Assembly (NCBI GenBank): GCA_021773655.1
Contig: JAJFJX010000327.1
Coordinates: 1-13,700, forward strand
Source: Panacagrimonas sp.
GTDB taxonomy: Bacteria > Pseudomonadota > Gammaproteobacteria > Nevskiales > Nevskiaceae
Direction of reading: 5' to 3'
Length of the DNA: 13,700 nt
Every line of letters starts with the position of its first letter. The first letter of the stretch is position 1. Under the pieces are notes generated by a model. It saw nothing but the letters and a program-made list of their open reading frames with translations. It made no database searches and was not told where the DNA came from. Both the position numbers and the translations under genes were made by a program. This document shows, one piece after another, positions 11,748-13,700 of the stretch.

Positions 11748-13700
11748 ATGACCACCCGCCTCGATCTTGCCAACGCCGTCCGCGCCCTCGCCATGGACGC
11801 AGTACAGAAGGCGAACTCGGGGCACCCGGGCATGCCCATGGGCATGGCCGACATCGCCGAGGTGCTGTGGAACGACGTCCTGCAGCACGATCCTAAAGAC
11901 CCACGCTGGTTCAATCGCGACCGCTTCGTGGTCTCCAACGGCCACGGCTCCATGCTGCTCTATGCACTGCTGCACCTGAGCGGCTACGACCTGCCGATCA
12001 ACGAGCTCAGGAACTTTCGCCAACTGCACTCGAAGACGCCGGGCCACCCGGAAAGTGGCCTCACCCCGGGCGTCGAGACCACCACCGGCCCGCTCGGCCA
12101 GGGCCTGGCCAACGCCGTCGGCATGGCCATGGCCGAACGCATGCTGGCGGCGCAGTTCAATCGCGACGGTCATCCGCTGATCGACCATCGCACCTACGTG
12201 CTGGTGGGTGACGGCTGCCTGATGGAAGGCATCTCGCACGAAGCCGCCTCGCTGGCCGGCGTGCTCGGCCTGGGCAAACTGGTGGTGCTCTACGACGACA
12301 ACAGCATCTCCATCGACGGCGAGGTCCATGACTGGTTCGGCGATGACACCCCGATGCGTTTCGAGGCCTATGGCTGGCAGGTGGTGCGCAACGTCAACGG
12401 ACATGACCCTGCGGAGATTGGCATCGCGCTGGACACCGCGCGTGCCTCGGTGGATCAGCCGACGCTGATCTGCTGCAAGACCGTGATCGGCTTTGGCAGC
12501 CCCAACAAGCAGGGCAAGGAGTCGAGTCATGGCGCGCCGCTGGGCGAGGCGGAAATCGCCCTGGCCCGCGCGCAGCTCAACTGGCCGCATGCGCCGTTCG
12601 AGATCCCGGCCGAGATCCGTGCCGGTTGGGACGCAACGTCCAGGGGCTCGGAACGCAGCACGGCCTGGAAGCAGGCGCTGGAACGCTACTGCGTGGAGTA
12701 TCCCGTCGAGGGCGCGGAACTGCGGCGGCGGATGGCCGGCACGCTGCCCGACAACTGGAACTCGATCATCGCCGACACCGTGGCCCGGCTCGCCGCGGGC
12801 GACCAGCCGATGGCCACGCGCAAGGCCTCGCTGCTGGTGCTCAACGCCATCGCCCCCGCGCTGCCCGAACTGGTGGGCGGATCGGCCGACCTGTCCGAGT
12901 CCAACTGCACACTGTGGAAGGGCGCCACGGTGGCGCGTGCCGGGCAGCCTCAGGGCAACTACTATTCCTACGGCGTGCGCGAGTTCGGAATGGCGGCGGC
13001 CATGAACGGCATGGCGCTGCACGGCGGCATCATTCCCTACGGCGGCACCTTCCTGGTGTTCTCCGACTACGCGCGCAACGCGGTGCGCATGTCGGCACTG
13101 ATGAAGATCGGCACGATCTTCGTGTTCACGCACGACTCCATCGGCCTGGGCGAAGACGGCCCGACTCACCAGGCGGTCGAGCACCTCTCCAGCCTGCGCC
13201 TGATTCCGAACATGGAAACCTGGCGCCCGGCCGATGCCTTCGAAACGGCGGTGGCCTGGCGCGCCGCCATCGAACGCCGCGACGGCCCCAGCGTGCTCGC
13301 CTTGTCGCGCCAGAACCTGCCGCCGCAGGCGCACGGCACCGATCACCAGGCCGGGGCCCTGCGCGGCGGCTACGTGCTGCTCGAACCGGCGACGGCGCCC
13401 AGGGCGATCCTCATCGCGACCGGCTCCGAAGTGGGGCTGGCGGTCGACGCGGCGCGTCAACTCAATGCCGCCGGACACGCGGTGCGCGTGGTGTCCATGC
13501 CCTGCACCGAACGCTTCCTGCGCCAGGACGCCGCCTGGCGCGAAGCGGTGCTGCCACGCGCAATCCGCGCACGGGTGTCGGTAGAGGCCGGCGTCACCCA
13601 TTACTGGCGGGCGTTGGTCGGCGACGCCGGCATCGCCATGGGAGTGGACAGCTTCGGTGAATCGGCGCCGGCCCCGGCGGTGTTCGAACACTTCGGCCTG
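11748..13700 (+). CDS. tkt: Transketolase, 3' end beyond the window
   Basis: Transketolase moves two-carbon units between sugar phosphates in the pentose phosphate (or Calvin) pathway, using thiamine diphosphate and a divalent metal. The frame is open for 651 codons to the edge. E. coli TktA has 663 residues, so only some 10-20 are missing. It aligns with TktA throughout: SGHPGMPMG (24-32), SNGHGS (63-68), KTPGHPE, TTTGPLGQG (111-119), GDGCLMEGISHE (154-165) with the diphosphate/metal site, IGFGSPNK, GGSADL, YGVREFGM with the catalytic Glu, HDSIGLGEDGPTHQ, SRQNL, ATGSE and FGESAPA near the edge. I translated it in full and saw no frameshift. The ATG at 11748 lacks an obvious ribosome binding site. 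It follows rpoZ by 106 bases in the same direction. Confidence 0.97.
   Translation, partial: MTTRLDLANAVRALAMDAVQKANSGHPGMPMGMADIAEVLWNDVLQHDPKDPRWFNRDRFVVSNGHGSMLLYALLHLSGYDLPINELRNFRQLHSKTPGHPESGLTPGVETTTGPLGQGLANAVGMAMAERMLAAQFNRDGHPLIDHRTYVLVGDGCLMEGISHEAASLAGVLGLGKLVVLYDDNSISIDGEVHDWFGDDTPMRFEAYGWQVVRNVNGHDPAEIGIALDTARASVDQPTLICCKTVIGFGSPNKQGKESSHGAPLGEAEIALARAQLNWPHAPFEIPAEIRAGWDATSRGSERSTAWKQALERYCVEYPVEGAELRRRMAGTLPDNWNSIIADTVARLAAGDQPMATRKASLLVLNAIAPALPELVGGSADLSESNCTLWKGATVARAGQPQGNYYSYGVREFGMAAAMNGMALHGGIIPYGGTFLVFSDYARNAVRMSALMKIGTIFVFTHDSIGLGEDGPTHQAVEHLSSLRLIPNMETWRPADAFETAVAWRAAIERRDGPSVLALSRQNLPPQAHGTDHQAGALRGGYVLLEPATAPRAILIATGSEVGLAVDAARQLNAAGHAVRVVSMPCTERFLRQDAAWREAVLPRAIRARVSVEAGVTHYWRALVGDAGIAMGVDSFGESAPAPAVFEHFGL

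Overview
This window is chromosomal DNA from a GC-rich (roughly two-thirds G+C) gammaproteobacterium. The evidence is the gmk-rpoZ pair, the purE-purK pair, a gamma-type transketolase and a SufT-type protein. I cannot fix the genus; Xanthomonadales-like or Ectothiorhodospiraceae-like lineages would both fit. I see no insertion sequence, phage gene, CRISPR array, tRNA or rRNA. Almost every base lies in a plausible gene on one strand, and the very long antisense frames are codon-bias shadows.

Layout. Positions 1-268 hold two near-perfect copies of a 145-bp-period non-coding repeat with a perfect hairpin between them. They lie just past the 3' end of a minus-strand gene for an exported DUF255/thioredoxin-fold protein (294-2081). 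A plus-strand cluster starts at 2231: a second, divergent RNA polymerase omega subunit, a 157-aa protein I do not recognise, an N-formylglutamate amidohydrolase-family protein, a transglutaminase-like protein and an orphan ParA-type ATPase (to 5411). It converges on a minus-strand group: a metallo-beta-lactamase-fold hydrolase overlapping purK, then purE, with a SIMPL/DUF541 protein upstream. Divergent from that is sufT (8991), followed by a DUF1318 (YdbL-type) lipoprotein (9633-10265).

The only gap over 300 bases is 10266-10689. It lacks a convincing gene but has a terminator-like hairpin. Then come gmk, the canonical rpoZ and tkt, which runs off the right edge 651 codons in.

How the genes work together. 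PurE and PurK do consecutive steps of purine synthesis (AIR to CAIR). Gmk supplies GDP from GMP. RpoZ is the omega subunit of RNA polymerase. In many gammaproteobacteria spoT follows rpoZ; here tkt does. The most unusual point is two intact omega genes about 9 kb apart, the second starting a tight cluster with an unknown coiled-coil-like protein. Both omega genes also share a GAAAGGGC octamer and a TACACT box upstream.
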